From Desulfobulbaceae bacterium UBA5123 (GTDB taxonomy: Bacteria; Desulfobacterota; Desulfobulbia; Desulfobulbales; UBA5123): a stretch of DNA of 8,140 nt. Below, one piece after another: positions 6,416 through 8,140 of the stretch. The notes below the pieces were generated by a model, which made no database searches, was not told the DNA's origin, and was given only the letters and a program-made list of their open reading frames with translations. Location: positions 4,855 to 12,994 of the forward strand of contig DHYT01000160.1 of NCBI GenBank assembly GCA_002415465.1, read 5' to 3'. The position numbers and the translations under genes are program-made. How positions within the stretch are numbered: the stretch's first letter is position 1; each line of letters opens with the position of its first letter.

Positions 6416-6421
6416 GAGGAG
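6416..6421 (+). promoter_or_regulatory. Strong ribosome binding site deciding the FHA gene start
   Basis: GAGGAG is followed by 5 nt (TATGT) and then the ATG at 6427. An out-of-frame ATG at 6423 sits only 1 nt after the GAGGAG, too close to be used, so the SD spacing selects 6427. Confidence 0.7.
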
Positions 6422-6426
6422 TATGT

Positions 6427-7128
6427 ATGGAAGAATGGACAGTGATGCTCCAGGATAGACCGATAAAAACCTTTGCCATCGAAGAGGGGGGGAGGGTCAC
6501 CATCGGTCGTGGTTCCGAGGCCGACGTGGTGATCGACAACACGGCCATCTCGCGGGTGCATGCCGCCATTGAGCTGCAGAATGGCGTGTACTTCGTTACC
6601 GATCTGAAGAGTTTGAATGGCACCATGGTCAACGGGGTGAAAATCACCGAGATGGTGCCGTTTTCCAAGAACGATACCATTGATATCGGGAAATTCCGTT
6701 TGGTTCCGACGGCGGTTGCCGGTGGCGCTCCGGTCATCTCCTCCTCGGTGACCTCGATGGACCTTGACGATGAGACCGTCTTCGTCACCAACAAGAAGGG
6801 TGCCGCCGCCAAGCAATCCGCGCCCGTAAGTGCCAAGGACGGTCCGTTTCTTGTCGTCCTGCAGGGCGATGCCCGGCCGAGCCGCCTCTCAGTCAAGGGT
6901 AAAAACAGCATCAAGATCGGCAAGGATGCCACCTGCGAGGTGGTGATCGGCGGGTGGTTTGTCGCCGCCGCGCAATGCTATATCATCAAGCGCGATGAAA
7001 AATTCTTTATCGTTCCGCAGCGGAGTTGGGCCTCAACCCGTTTGAACGGCCTGCAGATCAAGGATGAGCGGCCGTTACACATGGGAGATATCATCGAAAT
7101 CCGCTCCACCAAGCTTCAGTTCGGATAA
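6427..7128 (+). CDS. Tandem FHA-domain protein (first FHA canonical, second degenerate)
   Basis: A 233-residue soluble protein. FHA domains bind phosphothreonine peptides; with a Ser/Thr kinase gene 7 bp downstream, it is probably a partner, substrate or adaptor of that kinase. Seen: FHA1 at about 5-92 with GRG (27-29), SRVH (42-45), SLNGT (62-66) and NG (69-70), the full set of phosphopeptide-binding residues. A linker of about 45 residues contains DLDDETVFVT (112-121), an acidic Thr-containing motif. FHA2, about 142-233, aligns to FHA1 with a constant offset of 138 residues from about residue 25 to 88. However S42, R43, H45 and N64 correspond to A180, A181, Q183 and A202, and R28 to K166, so FHA2 probably cannot bind pThr and may serve dimerisation or kinase docking. 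No transmembrane segment or signal peptide. Start set by GAGGAG. Small FHA proteins such as GarA and those in type VI secretion clusters are the nearest analogies, but nothing here shows a secretion link. Confidence 0.88.
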   Translation: MEEWTVMLQDRPIKTFAIEEGGRVTIGRGSEADVVIDNTAISRVHAAIELQNGVYFVTDLKSLNGTMVNGVKITEMVPFSKNDTIDIGKFRLVPTAVAGGAPVISSSVTSMDLDDETVFVTNKKGAAAKQSAPVSAKDGPFLVVLQGDARPSRLSVKGKNSIKIGKDATCEVVIGGWFVAAAQCYIIKRDEKFFIVPQRSWASTRLNGLQIKDERPLHMGDIIEIRSTKLQFG

Positions 7129-7135
7129 GTTCCGA

Positions 7136-8140
7136 ATGTTAGGAAATCTTTACAATAAGCTTGTCAAGGCCAGTAAGCCGTCCAGCCCTTCCCGTTCGGG
7201 CGACGAACTTGATGTTCCCACCATCATGCCGTCCGGGCTGGCTCGCGCCGCCCGTGTCACCGTCAAGGAGTGGCGGCCCGGCGATGTGATCATGGAGCGC
7301 TACAAGGTTGAGAGCGTCCTTTCCGGCGCCATGGGCCGGGTCTATATCTGCGATCACCTGGGGTGGGGGATCAAGATGGCGATCAAGTCGCCGCGCCCGG
7401 AGGTGCTGGCCGACCATGAGGGCATGCAGCGGATCATCAAGGAGGCAAACGGCTGGATCAGGATGGGGATGCATCCCAATATCGCCGCCTGCTATTATGT
7501 GCTGGCCGTCGACAGAATCCCGCATCTCTTTATCGAATATGTTGATGGCGGCAGCCTTGCCGAATGGATCAAGGCCGGTCGGTGCCGTGATCTTCGCACC
7601 GCGCTTTCCCTTGCGGTGCAGTTCTGTCACGGCATGGAGTACACCCACGCGCAGGGGATCATCCATCGTGATATCAAGCCCGCCAACATCCTGGTCACCA
7701 AAAACGCGCTTCTGAAGATCACCGATTTCGGCATCCTGCTCAAGGCCGCGGACCGCGACGGCAACAAGAAGGCGGCGCCGCTGCCCACCGACGTCGCGGA
7801 TGAGGGGAGTACGGTGGGGTTCCGCGGCACACCGGGATTTGCATCTCCGGAGCAGTTTGCAAACACCCACAACGTCGATCACCGTACCGATATCTTTTCC
7901 TTCGGTCTTTGCCTCTGGCTGATGCTGTGCGGCAAGAAGCCGTTTGCCAAGAACAACGTCAAACAGGCCATCCCCGAACCGGCGCCGGCGGTTGCCGGCC
8001 AGCCGCTTTCTCCGACCCTGGTCAAGGTGTTGAAAAAATCGGTCGCCTTTGCCGTCGATGACCGTTACCGGGATTTCGCGGAGATGCGGCAGGACCTCAA
8101 CCAGGCCTATCTCGAGACGTTTCGGGTCATGTGTCCCTAC
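7136..8140 (+). CDS. Hanks-type Ser/Thr protein kinase (3' end beyond the window)
   Basis: The frame stays open from the ATG at 7136 to the window edge: 335 residues with no stop. It phosphorylates Ser/Thr of target proteins, plausibly including the FHA protein encoded just upstream. Seen: an N-terminal region of ~50 residues with a Ser/Pro-rich stretch; a glycine loop LSGAMGRVY (62-70) in which the first Gly of the family pattern is Leu62; catalytic Lys in MAIK (K84); alpha-C Glu probably E103; MHPNI (112-116); catalytic loop HRDIKPAN (177-184, base D179); DFG (197-199); GTPGFASPEQ (231-240); and TDIFSFG (251-257) with the structural Asp. All catalytic residues are present. The DFG-to-SPE segment is about 43 residues, longer than usual because of a charged insertion near 203-225. 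The kinase fold ends near 325, so any membrane segment or sensor domain would lie outside the window. The spacing of 7 bp to the FHA stop and a weak SD-like GGATAA (7123-7128, within the FHA stop) suggest co-translation. Met31 is an alternative start. Confidence 0.93.
   Translation, partial: MLGNLYNKLVKASKPSSPSRSGDELDVPTIMPSGLARAARVTVKEWRPGDVIMERYKVESVLSGAMGRVYICDHLGWGIKMAIKSPRPEVLADHEGMQRIIKEANGWIRMGMHPNIAACYYVLAVDRIPHLFIEYVDGGSLAEWIKAGRCRDLRTALSLAVQFCHGMEYTHAQGIIHRDIKPANILVTKNALLKITDFGILLKAADRDGNKKAAPLPTDVADEGSTVGFRGTPGFASPEQFANTHNVDHRTDIFSFGLCLWLMLCGKKPFAKNNVKQAIPEPAPAVAGQPLSPTLVKVLKKSVAFAVDDRYRDFAEMRQDLNQAYLETFRVMCPY

Noticed and set aside
6304..6932. Two minus-strand open frames antisense to the FHA gene
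   Set aside because: The plus-strand frame contains two recognisable FHA domains and a strong ribosome binding site, while the antisense translations show no domain and no coherent protein features.

Overview
The window looks like chromosomal DNA from a GC-rich, Gram-negative bacterium. My best guess is Desulfobacterota (a Desulfobulbales-type sulfate reducer or relative). That guess rests on the gene types: an HDOD/GAF signalling protein, a stand-alone ThiI-type thiolase with an NFACT-R-like tail, a periplasmic BepA-like M48 protease and an FHA/Hanks-kinase pair. No marker gene in the window proves it. Five complete protein genes, one protein gene cut by the right edge and one tRNA cut by the left edge cover almost everything. 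I see no insertion sequence, CRISPR array or phage gene.

Left part (1-2915, all minus strand): the 5' part of a tRNA gene (probably tRNA-Thr), preceded by a leader with a short hairpin and a TTGACA promoter-like element. Upstream of it is a two-gene unit, recN followed by a ThiI-like tRNA sulfurtransferase, joined by an ATGA stop/start overlap. The recN promoter as I read it places transcription start on the A of the ATG, so the recN mRNA may be leaderless.

Middle (3119-6168): a divergent plus-strand gene for an exported M48 metalloprotease with a TPR-rich C-terminal half (BepA/YfgC type), driven by an extended -10 promoter. It converges on a minus-strand gene for an HDOD-linker-GAF signalling protein. 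Only 47 bp separate the two stops, and there is no clear terminator.

Right part (6427-8140, plus strand): an AT-rich divergent intergenic region with an inverted repeat and a strong leader stem-loop precedes a protein with two FHA domains. Seven bases later comes a Hanks-type Ser/Thr kinase that runs off the window. The first FHA domain keeps the phosphothreonine-binding residues. The second aligns with it almost without gaps but has lost them. The linker between them has a Thr-rich acidic motif that might be a kinase target. This pair is the most interesting part of the window: a small phospho-signalling module whose remaining members (possibly a phosphatase or effectors) would lie beyond position 8140. 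The rest is mostly housekeeping (DNA repair, tRNA modification, envelope quality control).
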